Source: Deltaproteobacteria bacterium (lineage in GTDB: Bacteria > SAR324 > JACQKK01). Taken from it: DNA of 12,685 nucleotides. Positions 6,580 to 12,685 of the stretch are shown one piece after another. How positions within the stretch are numbered: the stretch's first letter is position 1; the number at the start of each line of letters is the position of its first letter. The notes below the pieces were generated by a model that worked only from the letters and a program-made list of their open reading frames with translations, was not told where the DNA came from and searched no databases. Position numbers and translations under genes: made by a program. The stretch is taken from contig JAOUPZ010000050.1 of the NCBI GenBank assembly GCA_029879595.1, forward strand, positions 1-12,685, written 5' to 3'.

Positions 6580-7998
6580 ATGGCAAAGGATTACGAAGTC
6601 CGGGAGGAATATCAGGATAGTTCGGTGCAGCAGTTGTTGAATGCCCCGGTGACATGCTTTCAGGGTGTGGGGGATATCCAGTCGGAAATTCTGGAACAGT
6701 ATTTTGACGTCAAGACGGTCAAAGACCTGGCCAATCTTCCCCACTTTCTGGAAGCATTGCGGGTTCAGGAATTCGTCGTAGATGGCAAGGACGTCGGGGA
6801 AAAGACGGTTGCGGAGGCGCAACAGCAAAAAGGGGTAGCCTTGAAAATACGCAAGGAGGAGAGCAAACGGCGTGTCTCCGACCTGATGACCGCCCCGGCC
6901 CACCTGCTATCGGAAATGACCCCTGCCCAGGACCTGGCACTGTACGATGCCTTTCGCATCACGAATCTCAAGCATCTCGCCCAGAACAGGATCATGCTGG
7001 AAGCCCGGGTTATCAGCTATCTGGCTGGAGAGGGAGCCGGCGGGGCACATGGCGAAGAGGGTGCCCTGGCCACCATTCTGGGATCACGGGAAAAGACCAG
7101 CCGGGGAACCTCCGGAATCATCGGCAGGGTGGATGAGGATGTGACCCAGCATGTTCAGGAAAGAATCAACGCCCTTAAATCAAGGGGACGGGGTCCGGCC
7201 GTATCCGACTCCGTCAGCAAGAGCCGTTCCGATTCGATCAGGGAATTGAGAGGCCGGGACGCCGGGGCATCCAGGAGCGCCGCCATCGCCGGTGGAACTG
7301 CGGCCAGCGGAGCTGCGGCCGGCAGGGCGGCGGAGATACTGGCTCAGCGGGAAGGAAAGCTTTCCGGAGAGCAGGCGATAACCAAATCGAAGCCGGCGCC
7401 GACGGCTACCAAGGTGGCGGAAAAGGAAGAGCCCGTGGTGCTGCCCACGGAAGAGAGCGAGCAGCAACAGCCGCCGCCGCCGGAACTTCCCGAGGAGCGC
7501 AGGTTCCCCATGCCGGCCATCATGGCCGCCGCAGTGGTCCTGCTGCTGCTGCTGGTAGGATTGATTTTCATGTTCAGCGGCGGGGAAGAAGCGCCCGAGC
7601 AGGTGGCCACTCAGCCTCCGCCCGCAGAATCCCAGGAGGAAGTGCGGCCCGGCGCGCCTGATACATCAGGCTCCGGTGGGGCTGGCGCACCTCAGGCAGA
7701 AGGCGCCCCCCAGACCGGCTCCGAGCCGGGAGCGGCACAGGTGGCGGCCACCGAGGAGCAAAAGCCTCCTCCTGCTTCTCCCCAGGTGGAAACGCACCGT
7801 GTGGAGCGCGGCGAAAACCTCTGGGGGATAAGCCGGAGCAAATACAACGATCCCTTCAACTGGCCGTCGATCTATGAGGAAAACCGTTCCCAGATCACCC
7901 ATCCGGACCTGATCCACCCCGACCAGGAATTCCGGATTCCCGCCAGCCCGCAATACAGGTTCCCGGAGCATCCTAAGGGGTATGCGCCACGGCGCTAG
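6580..7998 (+). CDS. Membrane protein with duplicated HhH-like cytoplasmic domain and periplasmic LysM domain
   Basis: This 472-residue protein is not one I recognise by name. Two similar blocks at about residues 19-65 and 102-149 (LLNAPVTCFQGVGDIQ... and LMTAPAHLLSEMTPAQ...) share an L-x-x-AP start, a helix-turn-helix pattern like the helix-hairpin-helix/DUF4332 fold, and a matching end (FLEALRV against MLEARVI). A low-complexity linker rich in Ala, Ser, Arg, Gln and Pro follows (about 150-307). One transmembrane helix at 312-332 (MAAAVVLLLLLVGLIFMF) is next, then an Ala/Pro/Gln/Glu-rich spacer and a C-terminal LysM domain at 406-456 (HRVERGENLWGISRSKYND). There is no signal peptide, so the N-terminus should be cytoplasmic and the LysM periplasmic, binding peptidoglycan. 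ATG 6580 has GAGAGG upstream. It could tether a cytoplasmic partner to the wall; this is inference. It is probably its own transcript. Confidence 0.75.
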   Translation: MAKDYEVREEYQDSSVQQLLNAPVTCFQGVGDIQSEILEQYFDVKTVKDLANLPHFLEALRVQEFVVDGKDVGEKTVAEAQQQKGVALKIRKEESKRRVSDLMTAPAHLLSEMTPAQDLALYDAFRITNLKHLAQNRIMLEARVISYLAGEGAGGAHGEEGALATILGSREKTSRGTSGIIGRVDEDVTQHVQERINALKSRGRGPAVSDSVSKSRSDSIRELRGRDAGASRSAAIAGGTAASGAAAGRAAEILAQREGKLSGEQAITKSKPAPTATKVAEKEEPVVLPTEESEQQQPPPPELPEERRFPMPAIMAAAVVLLLLLVGLIFMFSGGEEAPEQVATQPPPAESQEEVRPGAPDTSGSGGAGAPQAEGAPQTGSEPGAAQVAATEEQKPPPASPQVETHRVERGENLWGISRSKYNDPFNWPSIYEENRSQITHPDLIHPDQEFRIPASPQYRFPEHPKGYAPRR

Positions 7999-8013
7999 GG
8001 CGGCTGCCATAAA

Positions 8014-8036
8014 GCAGGGCCCGCCGTGGGCCCTGC
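8014..8036 (+). terminator. Strong GC hairpin after the LysM protein gene
   Basis: GCAGGGCCC (8014-8022), loop GCCGT, and GGGCCCTGC (8028-8036) form a perfect 9-bp stem 16 nt after the stop codon. There is no immediate T-run, but a run of ten T lies at 8066-8075. It is probably a transcription end or mRNA-stabilising hairpin, not a textbook intrinsic terminator. Confidence 0.55.
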
Positions 8037-8236
8037 GTTGAAAGGAAGGATTGCTGCTGTTCCGATTTTTTTTTTATGAAATAAAGAACAAAAGTGGGGA
8101 ATGTTGGGGCACCCCCCGGGTGGAGTCCTCAAATTCCGAGCCTTCGATCTGCTTATTCCGGGATCTGCGGGGCCCGGCGGGCATTTATTAAAATTTATAA
8201 AACCAGTCAGTTGCCTGGCAACGCATAAGGGATCTC

Positions 8237-9028
8237 TTGTCAGAAACCCATCTAGAATTTATCACACGCCTTTTTTCCGAATATGATGAACTGGCGCTGA
8301 AGCTGTTTCGCAGCGTGGGAGCAGAACTGAAAGAAGATGGCTCCACCGTCACCGAACTGGATAAACTCGCCTCACGGATGTTCATGGAGGCTTTTTCAGG
8401 GCAGACTCCGGATTTCGGGATAATCTCAGAGGAGGAGAAGGATTTCATCCGTACCGACGCCGAGTGGAAGTGGGTGATTGATCCGGTGGACGGCACGGCC
8501 AGTTTCAGCAGGGGCTATCCCATCTGGGGCGTCGGGGTGGGGCTGCTGCACGATGATGAACCATGCGAGGGGTATCTGCGGTTTCCCGCTCTGGATGAGA
8601 CCTATGCCTTTTGCCAGGACCAATTGTATATAAACGGCCAACCGGCTGAGTTTCCCCAGCCCTCACCTGTGGAAGACAGCCGAAATATCCTCATAGACGC
8701 CTCGGCTCATAAAAGGATAGTGGACAGCAGCCCCTTCCGGGATGTGAAACTGCGTATTCTGGGCTCGAACCTGTACCATATGATCTCATTGGCCATGGGA
8801 CGCTGCGAGGCCATGATATGCGGAAGGGTGTCCCTTTGGGATCTGGCCAGCGCACTGCCCCTTACCCGGGCCAGCGGGATGGTGGAGTCCTACCTGGATG
8901 GGTCCAGCTTCAGGGTCTCCGACCTCAGACCAGAAGACCGCTATCGCCTGCCCAAGGCCCTGGTAATAGCGCCTCGGGAAACCATGGAGGAAATCCAGCC
9001 CCGGGCGGCGATGTCGTTTAGCCGTTAA
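8237..9028 (+). CDS. Inositol monophosphatase family phosphatase
   Basis: The 263-residue protein carries the family's metal-binding signatures: Glu65 in GIISEEE, Asp82-Pro-Val-Asp85-Gly-Thr in WVIDPVDGTASF, and Asp202 in LWDLASALPLTRASG. These bind the catalytic Mg2+ ions in enzymes that remove phosphate from inositol monophosphate, histidinol phosphate, fructose-1,6-bisphosphate or 3'-phosphoadenosine nucleotides. The N-terminal VTELDK motif is also present. The exact substrate cannot be read from the sequence; sulfur-assimilation (CysQ-like) or inositol-phosphate roles are both possible. The start is TTG: it is the only candidate between the in-frame stop at 8198-8200 and the conserved N-terminal helix, and AAGGGA (8227-8232) lies 4 nt upstream. 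No signal peptide, so cytoplasmic. It converges with the receiver-CNB gene, with 65 nt between the stop codons. Confidence 0.85.
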   Translation: MSETHLEFITRLFSEYDELALKLFRSVGAELKEDGSTVTELDKLASRMFMEAFSGQTPDFGIISEEEKDFIRTDAEWKWVIDPVDGTASFSRGYPIWGVGVGLLHDDEPCEGYLRFPALDETYAFCQDQLYINGQPAEFPQPSPVEDSRNILIDASAHKRIVDSSPFRDVKLRILGSNLYHMISLAMGRCEAMICGRVSLWDLASALPLTRASGMVESYLDGSSFRVSDLRPEDRYRLPKALVIAPRETMEEIQPRAAMSFSR

Positions 9029-9074
9029 GCCCCATTTAAGCCCCATGAACGGAACTGCTCCCGCATCCGGACAA

Positions 9075-9096
9075 TGACCGCCGGCCCTGTCGGTCA
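9075..9096. terminator. Weak hairpin between convergent genes
   Basis: TGACCG (9075-9080) and CGGTCA (9091-9096) form a 6-bp stem with a 10-nt loop in the gap between the convergent genes, overlapping the minus-strand stop codon. There is no T-run on either side. Possible bidirectional transcription end, weak support. Confidence 0.2.
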
Positions 9097-9963
9097 GGGG
9101 TACATCTTGCGGATCTTATTGGCCAACTCGGTTCCGATCTGCCGGGACAGACGCAGGGCCAGCTTGCTGTCGTCCTCGGTTATGGTCCGTTTTTCAATCT
9201 CAAAAATGGTGGCATAACTGTTTATCCTGGCGTCTGCTGAGCGTGGGCTGTCGTCCACCACCGCCATCTCGCCGATGCAGTCCCCCGGACTGAGTACAGA
9301 TACCAGCTTGTCGGCACCATCCTGGGTTTTATAGATTCCCACTTCTCCGCTTAACAACACGAACATGGATGAGCCCTCATCACCTTCCCGGAACAGGAAG
9401 TCCCCTTTTTTATATGTCCTGGTGGGGCAGATGTTGAGCAGCCGCAGCAGGTCCCGGTCAGAGAACCTGGCAAAGAAGTGCAGATTCCTCATGTCTTCCA
9501 GAACGGAGATCATGTTGGGATCGGGCTGGCCCATGGCGTCCAGTATGGCCCGTTTGAGCAGGTTCTCGTTGAAGGGTTTTTGCAGGAAGCCCAGTATTCC
9601 CGCCTGTGAGCCGGAACGCAGCACCTCCGGGCCGATGGAATCGGCGATAAGCATATAACCGGTCTGGCCCGCCCCTGGATGAATGCGCACCTCACGCACT
9701 GATTCGAAGATGTTTTCCCAGCCCACGCTTTCCTCGTAGATCACCAAGTCTATGGTGTACTCGCTGAAGATGTCGATGAGGAAATGGGGCGTGGTGCGCA
9801 TCCCCACCATTTTCACCATATCCAGACTTTTTAGCTGCTCTGCCAGTTTCTGGCAGCGCTCTCTGTCCGGGTCTACCACCACGATGTTCAGATCATGGTT
9901 AAGGGCCTGAAAACCTGCAGGTTCTCCGGAGTTGCCAACCTCTGGTTTGCCTTGCTCGTTCAT
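9094..9963 (-). CDS. Pseudo-receiver plus cyclic-nucleotide-binding domain protein
   Basis: This 289-residue cytoplasmic protein joins a receiver-like domain (about 25-145) to a cyclic-nucleotide-binding domain (about 155-270). The receiver keeps an acidic patch (VVVDPD, Asp31 and Asp33) and the conserved Lys129 (FLQKPF). The phospho-acceptor position in DLVIYEE is Glu77 instead of Asp, and the usual Thr/Ser is Ile106, so normal phosphorylation is unlikely. The CNB domain has GDFLFREGDEGSSMFVLLSGEV and a phosphate-binding cassette with Gly231-Glu232-Met-Ala and Arg241-Ser-Ala, the Glu and Arg used to bind cAMP or cGMP. There is no C-terminal helix-turn-helix, kinase or cyclase domain, so it should act through protein contacts. 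Start ATG 9961-9963 has AAGGA about 5 nt upstream. Similar receiver-CNB proteins occur in deltaproteobacteria; the partner is unknown. Confidence 0.83.
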   Translation of the reverse strand: MNEQGKPEVGNSGEPAGFQALNHDLNIVVVDPDRERCQKLAEQLKSLDMVKMVGMRTTPHFLIDIFSEYTIDLVIYEESVGWENIFESVREVRIHPGAGQTGYMLIADSIGPEVLRSGSQAGILGFLQKPFNENLLKRAILDAMGQPDPNMISVLEDMRNLHFFARFSDRDLLRLLNICPTRTYKKGDFLFREGDEGSSMFVLLSGEVGIYKTQDGADKLVSVLSPGDCIGEMAVVDDSPRSADARINSYATIFEIEKRTITEDDSKLALRLSRQIGTELANKIRKMYP

Positions 9964-10011
9964 CGCATCCTTTTGTGTTCGATGGGCTTGTATGATTGGT
10001 TGATTTGTATT

Positions 10012-10031
10012 CTGACACTAACGAGTGTCAG
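10012..10031. promoter_or_regulatory. Palindromic operator-like site ahead of the receiver-CNB gene
   Basis: CTGACACT (10012-10019), spacer AACG, and AGTGTCAG (10024-10031) form a perfect 8-bp dyad. It lies 49 nt upstream of the minus-strand start and is a plausible dimeric regulator site. The site's cognate regulator is not identifiable. Confidence 0.5.
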
Positions 10032-10043
10032 TGTTTCAGTCAA
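10015..10043 (-). promoter_or_regulatory. Candidate promoter for the receiver-CNB gene
   Basis: On the minus strand, TTGACT (10038-10043) is followed after 17 nt by TAGTGT (10015-10020). The -35 is five of six, but the -10 only three of six. If real, the palindrome at 10012-10031 covers its spacer and -10 region, a typical repressor position. Confidence 0.3.
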
Positions 10044-10187
10044 ATCAATAAGCCGTTCAATAAGTAGTTGGACGGGGATCCCCCCCTCCAGTTCTCTGTC
10101 ACCGCACATGGTACGGGAACAGTGTTATGAAACCATGCTGCCGAACAGCTCTGTTAAGTCAGTTGGTATAATGGGCAGGGCAGATAT

Positions 10188-10218
10188 GGTCCGGATGGCC
10201 TGAAAAGGACTCCGGCCC
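10188..10218. repeat. Compound hairpin in the divergent gap
   Basis: GGTCCGGA (10188-10195) pairs with TCCGGCCC (10211-10218) except for one mismatch, and an inner CCT-GAAA-AGG hairpin fits inside. A structured RNA segment or transcription end is possible; no T-run follows on either strand. Confidence 0.35.
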
Positions 10219-10285
10219 ACAAGATCGCATTTGATCAGGATCGCTTTAATTAATTTTCAAAACCGCCCGCTTGCTTCTCTCCTGC

Positions 10286-10314
10286 TTGACATGAATAAAA
10301 TTAGTGTTTATATT
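10286..10314 (+). promoter_or_regulatory. Near-consensus sigma70 promoter
   Basis: TTGACA (10286-10291, perfect -35), a 17-nt spacer and TATATT (10309-10314, five of six -10) give an excellent housekeeping promoter on the plus strand. Transcription would begin near 10321, about 340 nt before the transglycosylase start, so the mRNA would carry a long leader, or a separate small RNA may be made. Confidence 0.7.
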
Positions 10315-10584
10315 ACATGTGTGGCGTTATTAATGTCAAGGTGCTATCAAAAAAAAAATTCAACACATTGTAATGATAATTCATAGACCCTCATAACCCA
10401 GGACGGTCAGCACTCTGTTTCCGGGGTGACGGCGGACTCCCCGGAGGCCGCTCCGCTTTGAGAACACTGATTTTTTGCTCTGATTTTTCTGTGAGTTTGC
10501 TGAAGGACAGGCCCCGCGGATTGCAGGCCGGCATTGACAGTTCACCCATGATGGAAGTAGAAGGTAGTATCTGAGTCGGGTTTA

Positions 10585-10611
10585 TTTTTCAGGGGGCAGA
10601 AACCTGAAAAA
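10585..10611. repeat. 9-bp inverted repeat before the transglycosylase gene
   Basis: TTTTTCAGG (10585-10593) and CCTGAAAAA (10603-10611) are perfectly complementary with a 9-nt loop, 49 nt before the start codon. It could be a leader hairpin or an operator. Confidence 0.55.
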
Positions 10612-10659
10612 CGGCCCGGCACATGGGGCAGGGGAATACCGGGGGATTAATGGAGAAGC

Positions 10660-11811
10660 ATGGCGGCACGGCCTGTTGACAAGGGCAGGGAACTCAATCC
10701 CTGGCCTGGAATATTGATTAGACTGCTCCCCTGGGGGCTGGGGGCGGCCGCTCTGGTTTGGGTCGCTACTGGGATTTCGGCAAATGTGCAACAGCACCGC
10801 GTGCTGGGCGAGTTAGCCCAGGAGCGGCTGGAATCATCGGAAAGCGGAGACGACTTTTCCCTCAGCAGCCTGCACAAACGTACCCCTCCTGAAGGCATCC
10901 ACCGCATACAAAAATACATTGAGCTTTTTCAGAACGGGCAGAGGCGCCGCCTGATAGACGGCCTGGGGCGTTCCACCAGATACATGGAGGGATTCCGCAA
11001 GATATTCCGGGATAAGAGCCTGCCGGTGGAATTAACCTACCTGCCCCTGATAGAAAGCGGTTATGTGGCCACCGCCGTTTCTCCGGCCCAGGCCGCCGGA
11101 ATATGGCAGTTCATCGAGGATACCGGGCGCAGGTACAACCTGGAGCGCACTCCCTGGAGCGACCAGCGCATGGACCCCATGGCCAGTGCCAGGGCGGCCG
11201 CGAGTCTGCTGGGGCATCTGTACAAGCGCTTTGGCAACTGGGAGCACGCGCTGGCGGCCTACAACTCCGGCGCCCGGACGGTTGAATGGGCGATCAAGGT
11301 AAATAAAAAAGCCGGCAAGCCAACCCACTTCTGGGCGCTGGACCTGCCGGAGGAAACTCAGAACTATGTGCCGAACTTCCTGGCCGTGGTGCTGATCGCC
11401 AAAAATCCTGACGCCTTCGGGTTCACCGAGATTCAATACCAGCCCAGGCTGGCCTATGATCTGATAAAGGTTTCTCCCGGCACCTACCTGCACGAACTGG
11501 CAACCAGGCTGGATATTTCCCAAAACAAACTCTGGGAGCTCAATCCGACCCTGGTGCTGGGACAGGTTCCCCCCGGAGAAACCCCCCAGTCCATCCGGAT
11601 TCCAGATGGCCTGCGTGATCTGATTCCGGCCAAGGTGGCGGAATACAAGGGACGCCTGAAAGACTGGGTCCTGCACCGGGTGAGCCGCGACGACACCGTG
11701 GACACGCTGGCCAGCCGGTTCAGGTCGAAATCCGAGAGAATACTTCAGTTGAACCGCCTGGACGGTGATGAAGACCTGATCCAGCGTGAATTCGTGATAA
11801 TTCCACTTTAA
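10660..11811 (+). CDS. MltD-like membrane-bound lytic transglycosylase with LysM domains
   Basis: This 383-residue protein should cleave the MurNAc-GlcNAc bond of peptidoglycan, leaving 1,6-anhydro-MurNAc ends, in the periplasm. A hydrophobic segment at about 22-40 (LLPWGLGAAALVWVATGIS) acts as membrane anchor or uncleaved signal; no lipobox Cys is present, unlike E. coli MltD. The SLT goose-type lysozyme domain spans about 115-235, with catalytic Glu132 in LPLIESGYVATAVSPAQAAGIWQF-type context, the AAYNSG motif at 199-204, and ETQNYVPNFLA following. Two LysM-like modules come next: one about 272-316 (TYLHELATRLDISQNKLWELNP) and a C-terminal one from about 339 (HRVSRDDTVDTLASRF). E. coli MltD is longer (about 450 residues). 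Start ATG 10660 has GGAG 6 nt upstream. Its likely promoter lies at 10286-10314 behind a long leader. Confidence 0.88.
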   Translation: MAARPVDKGRELNPWPGILIRLLPWGLGAAALVWVATGISANVQQHRVLGELAQERLESSESGDDFSLSSLHKRTPPEGIHRIQKYIELFQNGQRRRLIDGLGRSTRYMEGFRKIFRDKSLPVELTYLPLIESGYVATAVSPAQAAGIWQFIEDTGRRYNLERTPWSDQRMDPMASARAAASLLGHLYKRFGNWEHALAAYNSGARTVEWAIKVNKKAGKPTHFWALDLPEETQNYVPNFLAVVLIAKNPDAFGFTEIQYQPRLAYDLIKVSPGTYLHELATRLDISQNKLWELNPTLVLGQVPPGETPQSIRIPDGLRDLIPAKVAEYKGRLKDWVLHRVSRDDTVDTLASRFRSKSERILQLNRLDGDEDLIQREFVIIPL

Positions 11812-11922
11812 TACCGGGGCTGGCGGATAGTTAGTCCGGCACCCGGAAGAGCGCTTACTGTCCGGGGCCGGTCCGGCCCGGGTGACGGGAGTGTTTCCGC
11901 CGATTCAAAGGGAGACCGGGTG

Positions 11923-12685
11923 ATGGCTGGCCGCAAGGGTTTGCCGGGGGTGCTTTTCTGGCTTATCGCGCCGATGCTGCTGGCATTGGCGGGCGCCTCC
12001 GCCCAGGCTGCCCTGCCACCACCGGTGGCCCTGCTGGAGCTGACGCAGGATGATCCGGAACGGCATGAGGCCCGGATATTAACCCAGCGCCTTCAGGAAG
12101 AGCTGGAGGGCTCCCGTTTCTGGAACATGCTTCCCCGTACAAAAGTTACCGCCGCCCAGGCCGCCATTGGAGAAGGCGTGGTGCGGCCCTGCTTCCAGGC
12201 CGGCTGTGCGGCCCGCATCGGGCTGGCCGCTGGGGCGGAGTGGGTGGTTGCGGGACGACTGGAAAGCGCCGCCGGGCAGGACTGGACCTTGCGGCTGCTG
12301 GTGGTGAGGGTGGACACCGCGGCATTGGAACGCAGCGAAACATTGCTCATCATGGGGGGGTACCGGGCGCTTACCGGCGCCGGGGTGATCAGGGCGGTGG
12401 AGTTGCTGCTGGGGAGGTCCGGCGGGGCCGTTGCCCTGGAGGACGAGGAAATTCTGCCTCCGGTGAAGATGCATGCCCGCAGCCTCATCCAGGCTGGATA
12501 TGGCTGGGGCGAGACCAGCCTGACCGCATTTCCGGGGACGGCCGACTCCAGGGATCTGCTGGAGGAGTACCTGTCATGGCACGGGCTGTGGGTTTCCCAT
12601 GAACGGGTGCTGGAAAAAAGGATGGGCCTGGGGATGGATCTGGCGTTCCGGCTGGAACTGGGAGGGGGACTGATAACCTCCGTGG
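11923..12685 (+). CDS. Exported protein with CsgG/TolB-N-like domain (3' end beyond window)
   Basis: The frame is open to the window edge, giving 254 codons. An N-terminal signal peptide is clear (RKG, then a hydrophobic run LFWLIAPMLLALAGASAQA, with cleavage probably after Ala27 or Ala29). Residues about 33-160 fit the pattern of periplasmic CsgG/TolB-N-like domains: PPVALLELTQ, a helix ending near LPRTKVTA, then CFQAGCAARIGLAAGAEWVVAG with Cys90 and Cys95, and strands LRLLVVRVDT. The rest has no domain I recognise. Start ATG 11923 has AAGGGAG (11908-11914) 8 nt upstream. It follows the transglycosylase gene by 111 nt in the same direction and may share its transcript, though a GC-rich inverted repeat lies between. 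An envelope role is likely; a specific function cannot be given. Confidence 0.7.
   Translation, partial: MAGRKGLPGVLFWLIAPMLLALAGASAQAALPPPVALLELTQDDPERHEARILTQRLQEELEGSRFWNMLPRTKVTAAQAAIGEGVVRPCFQAGCAARIGLAAGAEWVVAGRLESAAGQDWTLRLLVVRVDTAALERSETLLIMGGYRALTGAGVIRAVELLLGRSGGAVALEDEEILPPVKMHARSLIQAGYGWGETSLTAFPGTADSRDLLEEYLSWHGLWVSHERVLEKRMGLGMDLAFRLELGGGLITSV

Larger units (their letters stand above)
9964..10659. other. Long divergent intergenic region with several regulatory-looking elements
   Basis: The 696-nt gap lies between the divergent receiver-CNB and transglycosylase genes. Supported elements, described separately, are an 8-bp palindrome and promoter-like sequence serving the minus-strand gene, a compound hairpin at 10188-10218, a near-consensus plus-strand promoter at 10286-10314, and a 9-bp inverted repeat at 10585-10611. 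It also contains a GC hairpin at 10432-10451 and a repeated CTGATTTTT at 10467-10475 and 10480-10488. No tRNA or known riboswitch pattern was recognised. Confidence 0.6.

Noticed and set aside
8066..8075. Run of ten T as intrinsic terminator tail
   Set aside because: It is 29 nt beyond the nearest strong hairpin and has no stable stem directly before it; noted only as context for the 8014-8036 hairpin.
10155..10180. tRNA D-arm-like stretch (AGTCAGTTGGTATAATGGGC)
   Set aside because: No acceptor stem, anticodon arm or TTCGA T-loop can be placed around it.
9895..10203. 102-codon plus-strand ORF over the receiver-CNB start and the divergent gap
   Set aside because: It overlaps the well-supported minus-strand gene and palindrome, has Ser/Ile-rich content without motifs, and lacks a ribosome binding site.
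10369..10387. Fur-box-like AATGATAATTCATA
   Set aside because: Only the left part matches the Fur consensus; the dyad is broken, so it could easily be chance in AT-rich sequence.
11865..11879. GC-rich inverted repeat GGGCCGG-T-CCGGCCC between the last two genes
   Set aside because: The one-base centre cannot form a full hairpin and no T-run follows, so a terminator call is not supported.

Overview
The window reads as a fairly GC-rich chromosomal segment of a Gram-negative bacterium. It holds eight protein genes, two of them cut by the window edges, and no rRNA, tRNA, insertion sequence, integrase or CRISPR array that I can support. Gram-negative origin follows from a lipobox lipoprotein, an MltD-like lytic transglycosylase and a membrane-anchored LysM protein. 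The mix of Ig-like/FG-GAP repeats, HD-GYP signalling and receiver-CNB proteins is common in Desulfobacterota, Myxococcota and related deltaproteobacteria-like lineages. That placement is an inference, and I cannot name a species.

Layout. Positions 1-2215 (minus) hold the N-terminal 738 codons of a large surface lipoprotein with tandem Ig/cadherin-like repeats, an FN3-like segment and FG-GAP repeats. A 564-nt spacer (2216-2779) holds a tandem palindromic AT-rich repeat and a tiny ORF with a strong ribosome binding site. Next on the plus strand come an L-2-haloacid-dehalogenase-type HAD hydrolase (2780-3472), a degenerate HD-GYP phosphodiesterase (3570-4958) and, overlapping it by 11 nt, a glutathione synthetase of the eukaryotic type (4948-6354). 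A cytoplasmic HhH-like / transmembrane / periplasmic LysM protein follows (6580-7998), then an inositol-monophosphatase-family phosphatase starting at TTG (8237-9028). Converging on the latter is a minus-strand gene for a pseudo-receiver plus cyclic-nucleotide-binding protein (9094-9963). A regulatory-looking ~700-nt divergent gap (9964-10659) has a near-consensus sigma70 promoter 346 nt ahead of the transglycosylase gene (10660-11811). The window ends in the start of an exported protein with a CsgG/TolB-N-like domain (11923 to edge).

Themes. Two proteins bind or cut peptidoglycan (the LysM membrane protein and the MltD-like enzyme) and two are exported or surface-exposed. Two are probable nucleotide-signalling proteins (HD-GYP and receiver-CNB), and one makes glutathione. 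The most notable points are the eukaryotic-type glutathione synthetase translationally coupled to an atypical HD-GYP protein, the duplicated HhH-like module tied to a periplasmic LysM domain, and the receiver domain with Glu at the phospho-acceptor site fused to an intact cNMP-binding cassette without any DNA-binding domain. I see no obvious defence system or other clearly delimited new system.
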